From: CAJQQK01 sp963696075
GTDB lineage: Bacteria > Pseudomonadota > Alphaproteobacteria > Rhizobiales > Hyphomicrobiaceae
Direction: 5' to 3'
Assembly (NCBI GenBank): GCA_963696075.1
Contig: CAVOJD010000006.1
Location: 868,001 to 932,000, forward strand
DNA: 64,000 nucleotides
Notes under the pieces: generated by a model
The model's input: the letters and a program-made list of their open reading frames with translations, nothing else
Database searches by the model: none
What the model was told of the DNA's origin: nothing
Position numbers and translations under genes: made by a program
In this document: positions 43,703-51,205 of the stretch, in pieces
Layout of the letters: each line of letters starts with the position of its first letter
Numbering within the stretch: the first letter of the stretch is position 1

Positions 43703-44443
43703 TCAAGGCTGAATGACGCTGCCGTCATAGGCAAACAGCTGTCCGCTATCGCCGGCCCCCAACCCATCGATCACCGCGAGCATCCGCCTCGTCGATGTCT
43801 CCGGCGTAAACAACTGCCGGCCCGCCACGTTGCCTTGAAAGGGCTCGGAAAGGCGCGTGTCGACCGTTCCCGGGTGCAACCCGACGCACACTGCATCCCT
43901 CCGCGACCGCGAAAGCTCGATCGCCAGCGATCGGATCATCTGGTTGAGCGCCGCCTTCGATGCCCGGTAGCCATACCACCCCCCGAGCCGGTTATCCGAG
44001 ATCGATCCGACCCGCGCCGAGATCGCGGCAAAGACGGACCGTCCGTCTCTCGGAAAACGGCCAAGCACATGCTTGGCAACCAGCGCCGGCCCGATCGTGT
44101 TGACGGCAAACGCGCGCTGCAGCGCATCGAAATCGAGGTCGCGCCACGCCTTCTCCGGCCCGAAGCCGGTCTGCGGGTCATGCAGCAGCCCGGTCGCGAT
44201 GATCACGAGCCGCACGTCTCCGAGCTGCCTGGCGGCAGCCTCGATCGATGCTTCGTCCGTGATATCGACGTCGGCTGCGACGAGCTTGGCATCGTTGATC
44301 TCGACCCGCCGCCGCGACCATGCGTGCACCGAGGCAACGTCCGGTGACGCAAGAAGATGGGTGACGAACGCCCGTCCGAGGCCGCCGCTGGCCCCAACGA
44401 CGAGCGCATTGACGGGATCGGGAAAGGAGGAAAGGTTTGCCAT
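43703..44443 (-). CDS. SDR family protein, C-factor-like
   Basis: The 246-residue protein starts at ATG 44443. The cofactor motif is VVGASGGLGRAFV, the active-site set includes ISARVGSISDNRLGGWYGYRAS with Tyr-x3-Lys (YRASK), and LHPGTVDTRLSEPF follows as in CsgA/C-factor-like SDRs. These often occur next to photolyase genes. It heads a three-gene minus-strand run with DUF2256 and the photolyase. The substrate is unknown. The ribosome site is weak. Confidence 0.88.
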   Translation of the reverse strand: MANLSSFPDPVNALVVGASGGLGRAFVTHLLASPDVASVHAWSRRRVEINDAKLVAADVDITDEASIEAAARQLGDVRLVIIATGLLHDPQTGFGPEKAWRDLDFDALQRAFAVNTIGPALVAKHVLGRFPRDGRSVFAAISARVGSISDNRLGGWYGYRASKAALNQMIRSLAIELSRSRRDAVCVGLHPGTVDTRLSEPFQGNVAGRQLFTPETSTRRMLAVIDGLGAGDSGQLFAYDGSVIQP

Positions 44444-44548
44444 TGTCTCTGAGGAACGCTGGCATGCGTTCGACAGATCACTGCGCCGGGCAGCGCTGCA
44501 ACCGCGGGCGGTTCCCATCACGAGACCTGAAGGCACCCGGCATCCGGA

Positions 44549-45115
44549 TCAAGGCCGCGCAGACGGCAAGTCATTGGCGAACCAGCGGTGCAGGCCAAGC
44601 TCGCTGAGGGGGCGGGGGGCGAGACCCAGGCGGGCTGCGATGATGTTGTCGGGGAAGGTCGCGATCGCGCCGTTGAAGTCCTTCACAGCGAGATTGTAGC
44701 GCCGCCGTTCTGCAACGATTTCGGCCTCAACCGCATTCAGCTTCTCACGGATTTCAGCGAATTCCGGTGAGACCTGCACATCGAGGTTTGTTTCCAACTG
44801 CGCCAGCACGTCTCTAAGGCGGTCGGTCACGACACCTTCCGCGACGATCCGCGCGTCGTGGGCGGGAGTCTGCATCGCAATCGCGTGCGCCTCGACCAAT
44901 TCGTCCAGCATAACCGTCTCATCGCCGATGACATTCTTCACCGCGCCGGCAAGCGTTGGAATCAATCGGTTGCGGTGTCGCAATTGCGTATCGAGCAGGA
45001 ATTGGGCGGATTCGCAGCGCTCGGCGAACAACATCACCCGCCGAAAGCTGCCGATCCCGATAAACCAGGCAACCACGCCGACACTGAACGTGCCGAGAAG
45101 GATTTCGGTAATCAT
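44549..45115 (-). CDS. LemA family protein
   Basis: The 188-residue protein begins at ATG 45115 with one membrane helix (EILLGTFSVGVVAWFIGIGS), then a helical bundle. The LemA signature is at the C-terminal side: AERRRYNLAVKDFNGAIATF-PDNIIA, preceded by RNRLIPTLAGAVKNVI, which corresponds to the usual R..LIPNLV..V. LemA proteins are inner-membrane-anchored with unclear function. The sequence is divergent. It stands alone between the SDR and prfC genes on the same strand. Confidence 0.85.
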   Translation of the reverse strand: MITEILLGTFSVGVVAWFIGIGSFRRVMLFAERCESAQFLLDTQLRHRNRLIPTLAGAVKNVIGDETVMLDELVEAHAIAMQTPAHDARIVAEGVVTDRLRDVLAQLETNLDVQVSPEFAEIREKLNAVEAEIVAERRRYNLAVKDFNGAIATFPDNIIAARLGLAPRPLSELGLHRWFANDLPSARP

Positions 45116-45221
45116 GAGCACCTTGCAATCGAGTTCAGCCGCCGCCGAACACGATACCAAGGGGCACCCAAAGACAGATTAATCCAATGGATACAATTCG
45201 ATCAGGCCGATGATCCAGAGC

Positions 45222-46802
45222 CTACTGCAGCTCCTTCGTTTTCAGGAACCGGATCGCCTCGTTGTTCTGTTCCTTGAACGACAGATCCCACGCGCCGGCC
45301 GAGAGGTAGACGGGATCGCCGTCACGATCGGTGAGCACCTGGTTGAGGTTAGACTTGATGAACTTGTTGAGTGCCTTGTCATCATCCGACGCGAGCCACC
45401 GCGCCGCCGTGTAGTTGGTCGGTTCGAACCGGATTTCGACGTTGTATTCATGGAGCGCCCGGTCCGCGACGACATCCAATTGCAGCGGCCCGATCGCGCC
45501 GACGATCCATTGCGTACCGACATCCGGCTTGAAGATCTGGACAAGGCCTTCTTCGGAAAGGTCCTGCAGCGCCTGGCGCAACTGTTTGACGCGCGTGGTG
45601 TCGACAAGATGGATCCGGCGCAGGATCTCAGGCGCGAAGACCGGCAGGCCCGTGAACTTGATCTCCTCGCCTTCCGTGAACGTGTCGCCGACGCGGATCG
45701 TGCCGTGGTTCGGAATCCCAATCACATCGCCGGCGCCGGCTTCCTCCGCGATCTCGCGGTCCTGGGCGAGGAAGATGATCGGGCTGTGCACCATCACGTC
45801 CTTGCCGGTGCGCACCTGGTGTAGCTTCATGCCGCGCTTGAAGTCGCCCGAGCACAGCCTCAGGAACGCGATCCGGTCGCGGTGCTTCTTGTCCATATTG
45901 GCCTGCACCTTGAAGACGAAGCCGGTGACGGCTTTTTCGTCCGGCGTAACCTGCCGCCCATCGGCGGGGCTTGGCCGCGGCGGCGGCGCGTAATCGGCAA
46001 TCAACCGCAACAGCGGCTCGATGCCGTAATCGCGCAGCGCGCTGCCGAACACCACCGGCGAGAGGTGACCTTCCCGATAGAGATCGAGATCGAAGCTCGA
46101 ATAACCAGCCATCGCCAGTTCGAGGCTGTCCCGCGCCGTCTCGAGCACGCCCTCGTCCTTGACCAGCTCATCCAGCTTCGGATCGTCGATGCCCGTGCAC
46201 TGGACCGTATGATTGAACGCGCCTGAGGGATTGTTCTTCGTCGTCAGGAACGTATTCGTGCGCGTGTCATAGCAGCCCTCGAACCGGCCCCCCATGCCGA
46301 CCGGCCACACGAACGGGCAGATGTCGAGTTGGAGTTCATCCTGGATCTGGTCGAGCAGTTCGAACGGATCGCGTCCTTCCCGGTCGACCTTGTTGATGAA
46401 GGTGATGATCGGAATGTCGCGCAGCCGGCACACCTCGAACAGTTTACGCGTCTGGCTCTCGATGCCGCGCGCCGCGTCGATCACCATGACGGCGCTGTCG
46501 ACGGCGGTAAGCGTCCGGTAGGTGTCCTCCGAGAAATCTTCGTGGCCCGGCGTGTCGAGCAGGTTGAACTGCAACCCGTCGTATTCGAACGACATCACGG
46601 ATGAGGTGACCGAGATGCCGCGCTCCTGCTCGATCTTCATCCAGTCCGATCGCGCCCGCCGCGCCTCGCCCCGCGCCTTCACGTTGCCGGCCAGATGGAT
46701 CGCACCGCCGGCAAACAGCAGCTTCTCCGTCAGCGTCGTCTTGCCGGCGTCCGGGTGAGAAATGATCGCGAACGTGCGCCGTTTGTCGGGTGGGATGGGC
46801 AT
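45222..46802 (-). CDS. prfC: Peptide chain release factor 3 (RF3)
   Basis: The 526-residue GTPase has G1 ISHPDAGKTTLTEKLLFAGG, the RARSDWMKIEQERGISVTSS switch I typical of RF3, G3 DTPGHEDFSEDTYRTL, and G4 NKVDREGRDPFELLD. The C-terminal RF3 domain has LRRIHLVDTTRVKQLRQAL and GPLQLDVVADRALHEYNV. It recycles RF1 and RF2 after termination. Length matches the family (about 525-530). The ribosome site is weak. Confidence 0.97.
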   Translation of the reverse strand: MPIPPDKRRTFAIISHPDAGKTTLTEKLLFAGGAIHLAGNVKARGEARRARSDWMKIEQERGISVTSSVMSFEYDGLQFNLLDTPGHEDFSEDTYRTLTAVDSAVMVIDAARGIESQTRKLFEVCRLRDIPIITFINKVDREGRDPFELLDQIQDELQLDICPFVWPVGMGGRFEGCYDTRTNTFLTTKNNPSGAFNHTVQCTGIDDPKLDELVKDEGVLETARDSLELAMAGYSSFDLDLYREGHLSPVVFGSALRDYGIEPLLRLIADYAPPPRPSPADGRQVTPDEKAVTGFVFKVQANMDKKHRDRIAFLRLCSGDFKRGMKLHQVRTGKDVMVHSPIIFLAQDREIAEEAGAGDVIGIPNHGTIRVGDTFTEGEEIKFTGLPVFAPEILRRIHLVDTTRVKQLRQALQDLSEEGLVQIFKPDVGTQWIVGAIGPLQLDVVADRALHEYNVEIRFEPTNYTAARWLASDDDKALNKFIKSNLNQVLTDRDGDPVYLSAGAWDLSFKEQNNEAIRFLKTKELQ

Positions 46803-46937
46803 GGGCTCGTTTTATCATAGGCCCCGCATCGCGCCAGGTAGCGGGCAGGGGCCATGGTGTTGCGCAGTCCTGCGAGTTAGTCGAACCGGCCCCTGGATGC
46901 AAGGCCGCCCTTCCGCGCGGGGCGGGAGCGCCGCCTC

Positions 46938-46970
46938 CCAAAAAAGAAAGCCCGGCACTGGGGCCGGGCT
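46938..46970 (-). terminator. Rho-independent terminator
   Basis: Stem AGCCCGGC / GCCGGGCT (46949-46956 and 46963-46970) followed on the minus strand by TTTCTTTTTT. It ends the small secreted-protein gene at 47015-47299. Confidence 0.88.
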
Positions 46971-47014
46971 CAGGAGGGGACAGGGGAGGCATTCAATCGC
47001 TGGTGGAGGCTGAA

Positions 47015-47299
47015 TTACCAGTAGTAGCGATCCATGCAGCGATGGTAACGGCGCCACCAGTAGGGGCTTCCAGTGCGGCGCGCTTTGCGCTTGACCCAGC
47101 CGCAGGGACGGTGGCGATAACCGCCGCCGTAGTAGCCGCCGTGGCCGATTGCGACACCGAAGCCCGAGCCACCGATGTGGAGGTGGAAATTCTTCGGCTT
47201 GGCTTCTGCGGCGCCCGTCAGTGCGGTTGCTGAAATCAGGACGGCGCCGGCTGCGATAAGGGCGTTGCGCTTTGCGTTTTGCATGATCTGGTTGAACAT
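47015..47299 (-). CDS. Small secreted Gly/His/Arg-rich protein, unknown function
   Basis: The 94-residue protein has a good ribosome site (AGGAGAG) and a signal peptide (ALIAAGAVLISATALTGAAEA). The mature part is about 60 residues with HLHIGGSGFGVAIGHGGYYG, GYRHRPCGWVKRKARRTG and a Tyr/Trp-rich end YHRCMDRYYW. The two Cys may form a disulfide. Similar small periplasmic proteins are common in Hyphomicrobiales without known role. It is a single-gene unit with its own terminator. Confidence 0.8.
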   Translation of the reverse strand: MFNQIMQNAKRNALIAAGAVLISATALTGAAEAKPKNFHLHIGGSGFGVAIGHGGYYGGGYRHRPCGWVKRKARRTGSPYWWRRYHRCMDRYYW

Positions 47300-47534
47300 C
47301 TTTACTCTCCTAGGGCTGATACTTTGGCTGAAACCTTGAGGACTTCATCGTCCTTACATGGGGTAGGTCGCAGCCCGGCCCGGATCGGTTCAAAGGAACG
47401 CGAAAAAATTTCAGTTTCCCCGAAAATCAGCGTCGATTTGGACCGCAAAGGCAGAGTATTGGGCATAAAAAATCAATATAAAACAAGAAATTAGAAGGCT
47501 TCGGGGTGGGTCTCAAAAAATATGGGAACGAGAC

Positions 47535-47566
47535 AAAAAAAGCCCCGCACCTTGGTGATGCGGGGC
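47535..47566 (-). terminator. Rho-independent terminator of the S8 peptidase gene
   Basis: Stem GCCCCGCA / TGCGGGGC (47542-47549 and 47559-47566), followed on the minus strand by TTTTTTT. It sits just past the stop of the 47598-49358 gene. Confidence 0.88.
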
Positions 47567-47597
47567 CTGGAAACAGCCAATGACGCGCAGATGGGCG

Positions 47598-49358
47598 TTA
47601 TTTGGTGGCCGGTTTCGCAATCCTGACCTCGCTCGCCTGCAGCAGCTTCAAGGCATCGACCCGCCCGGCGCCGAAATCCGCATCCGGACCGGGCTTGCCA
47701 AGATCGTCGGAGGCTTGCCGCAGCACCGCGCCAACCTGTGAACTATCAAGCGATGTGTCGCGCTCGATCAGCAGCGCGACGATGCCGCTGACGTGGGCGG
47801 CGGCCAGCGACGTGCCTGAACTGTGCTTATAGGCCTTGGCCGGCGCGACCACGAAGATGTCGACACCGGGTGCGGCAACGTCGATGTAGGCTCCGCGGTT
47901 GGCCTTGTCATAGAGGCGGTCATCAGTGTCCGTGGCGGTCACGGCAATCACCTCTTCATAGGCAGCCGGATAGGCGGGCCGGGCATCCGCGCCACCATTG
48001 CCGGCAGCCGCAATCAGGATGACACCCTTCTCGCGGGCCGCCTTGATGGCCTCTGCAACGGCCGCGTCCGGCGGTCCGGCAAAGCTCATGTTGATGATCC
48101 GCGCCTTCTCGCGCACCGCCCAATCGAGCGAACGCATGATGATGGCGGTGCTTGACTGTTCTTCAGCGCCCTTATCGGTTGCAAAGAACGCGCGCACCGC
48201 CAGCAGTTCCGCCGATGGCGCGACGCCCTGGAGCAGACCTTCGGACTTGAGGATGCCGGCAATCGCGGTGCCGTGCGGACCGATGGCGTAGCCGCGCTTG
48301 CCGACCGCATCGAACGATCCTGAGACGGCTTGCGCAAGCGCCGGGTGGGCGCGATCGACGCCGGAATCGATCACAGCGATTTTGACGCCGCGACCCTTGG
48401 CCATGACGTGGGCATCCCCGAGGCCGAGCTTCATGACTGCATATTGCATGTTGGCCTGGCCGGGCGACCCACTGGCGGTGCCCGCGCTCTGCATCACACG
48501 ATATCGCCAGTTGGGCTGAGCCCCGAAAACACGTGGGTCCGCGGCAAGAGTCGCGGCAACAGCCTCCGCCGGGCGCTGGCCCGAGAACTGGTAGGTGACG
48601 ATCCGGCGATCGACGAGCGTGTTCGTCTCGCTGACAACGAAGCTGAGGTTATAGGCCTGCGCCAGCGCGTCTTCGGTGTCCGGCGGGCTTGCCGTTGCCA
48701 GTTGGACGACGATTTCGTTCGGCCAATGGTCGCTGTCTGCCGCAACCGCCGTTGGCCGCGGCGAGGGGATCGGCGGGATCACGCGCGGCGGTGGCGGCGG
48801 CGGTGGCGCAGCGATGCGCTGGCGCGGCTGCCGCACGGGCTTCTTTTGGACCGGCCGTTTCGGTGGTGCAGTTTCCCGCGGTGGGCGCACCCGGCGCGGC
48901 GGATCACGATCGTAATCATCATCATCGATGTAGGGTGGCGGCGTAATCACGATCACCGGCCGCCTGGGGCGCCACGGCCGGCACGGCCGATTGCCACGAC
49001 GTCCATACCGCCCGCAACGGTCCGGCCGTGGCCGGACCTGGCGCCGGTCGCGGTGGTCCCGGCGATGGCGCGGCCTGAGCCGCTCGCGCCGGTCATAGCG
49101 GGGCCTGCGCCGGCTGTCACTTGGGCCTCGGTAACCGCCGATGCCGATCTGGAAACCGCCGCCGCCGCCCCCGATCGAGATCTGGGCAAGGCGGATAAGG
49201 CTGCGTTCTTGAGCGGCACGCCCCGTGCCATCTGCCTGATCTATACCGGTTTGAGCGGAGGGAAGGGCGGCCAGGGCGTCCTGCGCACCCTGTTGCGCCA
49301 TGGCAAACACCATGACCACTGCCAACAATGACCTGAGGACGGCGTTGGATGTCAGCAT
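47598..49358 (-). CDS. S8 (subtilisin) family serine peptidase with Arg/Pro-rich N-terminal region
   Basis: The 586-residue protein has a signal peptide (LLAVVMVFAMAQQGAQDALA), then a region (about 60-205) extremely rich in Arg, Asp and Pro (SRRRPRYDRRERLRPRHRRD; later a run of seven prolines). A propeptide-like part follows (NEIVVQLATASPPDTEDALA). The triad is Asp in KIAVIDSGVD near 330, His in GPHGTAIAGIL near 362, and Ser in SSGTSLAAAHVSGI near 517. It is exported, probably to the periplasm or outer surface. It lies 141 bases downstream of the anti-sigma gene on the same strand, so it may belong to the sigma/anti-sigma unit. GGGAGA precedes the ATG. Confidence 0.92.
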   Translation of the reverse strand: MLTSNAVLRSLLAVVMVFAMAQQGAQDALAALPSAQTGIDQADGTGRAAQERSLIRLAQISIGGGGGGFQIGIGGYRGPSDSRRRPRYDRRERLRPRHRRDHRDRRQVRPRPDRCGRYGRRGNRPCRPWRPRRPVIVITPPPYIDDDDYDRDPPRRVRPPRETAPPKRPVQKKPVRQPRQRIAAPPPPPPPRVIPPIPSPRPTAVAADSDHWPNEIVVQLATASPPDTEDALAQAYNLSFVVSETNTLVDRRIVTYQFSGQRPAEAVAATLAADPRVFGAQPNWRYRVMQSAGTASGSPGQANMQYAVMKLGLGDAHVMAKGRGVKIAVIDSGVDRAHPALAQAVSGSFDAVGKRGYAIGPHGTAIAGILKSEGLLQGVAPSAELLAVRAFFATDKGAEEQSSTAIIMRSLDWAVREKARIINMSFAGPPDAAVAEAIKAAREKGVILIAAAGNGGADARPAYPAAYEEVIAVTATDTDDRLYDKANRGAYIDVAAPGVDIFVVAPAKAYKHSSGTSLAAAHVSGIVALLIERDTSLDSSQVGAVLRQASDDLGKPGPDADFGAGRVDALKLLQASEVRIAKPATK

Positions 49359-49499
49359 GAGGGGCGTCTCCCGGGCGTTACTCAGGCGCAGCCATCAAGC
49401 GTACGCAAAAAACGTCACCAAAATACAGGGTCTAAGAAACGGTTATCGAATGTCGTTCGATTGAACTCTGCCTTATAATAAAAACATGAAAGAAGGCGT

Positions 49500-50195
49500 T
49501 TATCCATGCGGAACGATCAGTTCGATTAACCCTTCGTTGGCCTGGAGTTTACCAATCAGCGCGTCCCGGTCGGTATCACTCAGCACGTCTTTCGAGATCC
49601 GGACCTCGAACAGCCCGCCAGGCTTCGGCCCGCCGACGATTTCCGCGTTCGCGGCCGCCAGCGCATCGGCAATCTGTCCCGCGCCAGCCGTAGGAGAGAA
49701 GCGGATCAGGACGCGCGTGCCCTGAACCGCCGCCGGCTTTTCACCGGAAGCCGTCGTATAGCTGCCGGGCCCGGCCGGACCCTGCCGCGATACCAGTGTG
49801 CCGATGAACGCGGCCTGAACCAGCATCAGCACCACGGCTGCCGCGCCGGCCCATCTGACCGCCGCTGGCGTCGGGCTCGAAAACAACCGGCCCATCTCAC
49901 TGAGCCACCCGCCGAGCCCCGCTTTCGCCTTATCGAGTGTCGTTGCTTCCGCCGCGATCGACTGGCGCAACCGGTCCAGCCCACCGGGCGCCGGGCCTTT
50001 CAGCGCTTCGTTGGCAACGATCGTGGCATGGTGCTCGTCCCGGATCAGCTCCACCTGGCGCTGCATCTCCGGGTGCTGCCTCAGATACGCCGCCACACGC
50101 TCTTTCTCGTCCGCTGCGAGACGCCCCGTCGCGAACCACGGCAGGAGCATCTCGATCTCCTCGCGTTCGCTGAAGCTGTCGGTTTCATTCGTCAT
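49500..50195 (-). CDS. Membrane-bound anti-sigma factor
   Basis: The 231-residue protein starts at ATG 50195 after GGGAGA. The N-terminal cytosolic part (MLLPWFATGRLAADEKERVA, then AAYLRQHPEMQRQVELIRDE) matches the anti-sigma domain that clamps ECF factors; the zinc-binding HxxxCxxC is absent. One membrane helix (AGAAAVVLMLVQAAFIGTLV, about 115-135) is followed by a periplasmic domain ending ISKDVLSDTDRDALIGKLQA. It lies 44 bases downstream of the ECF sigma gene. Release of the sigma factor would need proteolysis or a conformational signal; the adjacent S8 peptidase is a candidate partner by position only. Confidence 0.82.
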   Translation of the reverse strand: MTNETDSFSEREEIEMLLPWFATGRLAADEKERVAAYLRQHPEMQRQVELIRDEHHATIVANEALKGPAPGGLDRLRQSIAAEATTLDKAKAGLGGWLSEMGRLFSSPTPAAVRWAGAAAVVLMLVQAAFIGTLVSRQGPAGPGSYTTASGEKPAAVQGTRVLIRFSPTAGAGQIADALAAANAEIVGGPKPGGLFEVRISKDVLSDTDRDALIGKLQANEGLIELIVPHG

Positions 50196-50239
50196 CAGAT
50201 TGTCTCCCGCCGGACGTTGCCGGGGATAGGGTGCAAAGC

Positions 50240-50801
50240 TCACGGCCAGCCGCGATCGACGCCGGCGGCAATGAGCAGTTCGGATAATTTCTTTCGCGCA
50301 TGAAACAAGCGCGTCTTCACGGTATTGGCCGGTATGCCGAGGACCTCTGCGACCTCGCCGACCCCCATCTCGTGGTAGTAGACGAGATCGACCACGGTGC
50401 CGTGTTCTTCGGAAAGCTGGCCGATGCACTGGCGCATGAGGGCGCTCTTGTCGGCCTTCTGCGTCTCGACTTCCGGTGTATCAGAAGTCATCTGGAATAG
50501 CCGCCGCAGTCTCTTCGTCCATCGCCTCTTCGCGCCGCTTCCGGAGCATGCTGACCGCCCGGTTGTGGGCGATCGAAAGCATCCAGCTTGACAGCGTAGA
50601 GCGGCCTTCGAATTTCCCGGCATTGCGCCAAACCTCCATGAACACCTCGTTGGTCAGCTCCTCGGCAATGGCCTCGGACCTGACGCGGCGTAGGATGAAG
50701 CGGTGAACCCGAAGCTGATGCGAGGCATAGAGCGCCTCGATTGCCGCTTGGTCTTTCTGGGCAATTCGGCGGATGAGCTCGTCGTCTCGGGTCTGCGTCA
50801 T
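50240..50801 (-). CDS. RNA polymerase sigma factor, ECF subfamily, frameshifted by one base near 50487-50491
   Basis: The frame from ATG 50801 encodes region 2 (LYASHQLRVHRFILRRVRSE, then LTNEVFMEVWRNAGKFEGRS, LSSWMLSIAHNRAV) and stops after AAAIPDDF. Region 4 continues in the next frame: SDTPEVETQKADKSAL, LSEEHGTVVDLVYYHEM, VGEVAEVLGIPANTVKTRLF-HARKKL. Removing one T of the TT near 50489 restores IPDDSDTPEVE and one 186-residue protein, the normal ECF length. It is followed by the anti-sigma gene. The start has almost no leader: a candidate ECF promoter -10 box ends about 10 bases before the ATG, consistent with autoregulation. The extra base is probably an error. Confidence 0.9.
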
Positions 50802-51205
50802 CTGGTGTTAGGTCGCTCTGACAGGGAAAAAGGTTCAAACGGGATGTTCTAAATAAAACGACCGTCCGCAGCGGGCGGGCGACGGCATGAAATTCCTGGC
50901 TTCCAGTCCAGTATATCCAAGCATGATTAATGCCATATCGCGCAGTCGCCACAAACCGAAGCCGTTTGCAGACACTTGCCATCGCTGGGCCAACGATCCG
51001 TTCGCCGCGGAAGTTGAACCGTGCCCCAGATCCCACCACCGCCCAACTTGTGCGAGCATACGAGTGACAGCACACGGAGAATCAAATAGCGCTTGAGCAA
51101 CCTGGACGTGCGTAAACTGACGTCTGTCGGGAACCATCCGCCTGCGTGGGCCAGGTCATCGGGCGGTCTCGAGGTGATGCGCATATCCCGGCTCGGAGAG
51201 GACAC
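50802..51205. other. Divergent intergenic region between sigma factor and adhesin genes
   Basis: This 404-base spacer carries the candidate promoter of the sigma gene at its left end. The rest, up to the adhesin start, contains no frame with a ribosome site; the promoter of the adhesin gene should lie here. Confidence 0.5.
50811..50836 (-). promoter_or_regulatory. Candidate autoregulated ECF promoter of the sigma gene
   Basis: On the minus strand GAACC, a 16-base spacer starting with T5, then CGACC, with the start codon 10 bases further. This fits the usual ECF -35/-10 spacing. Transcripts would be leaderless or nearly so, in line with the missing Shine-Dalgarno. Confidence 0.5.

Noticed and set aside
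50475..50500. Programmed +1 frameshifting in the sigma factor gene (TTC TGA site)
   Set aside because: The tRNA-Phe on TTC cannot re-pair on TCT, there is no prfB-like upstream Shine-Dalgarno, and three other genes have the same kind of extra base, so sequence error is simpler.
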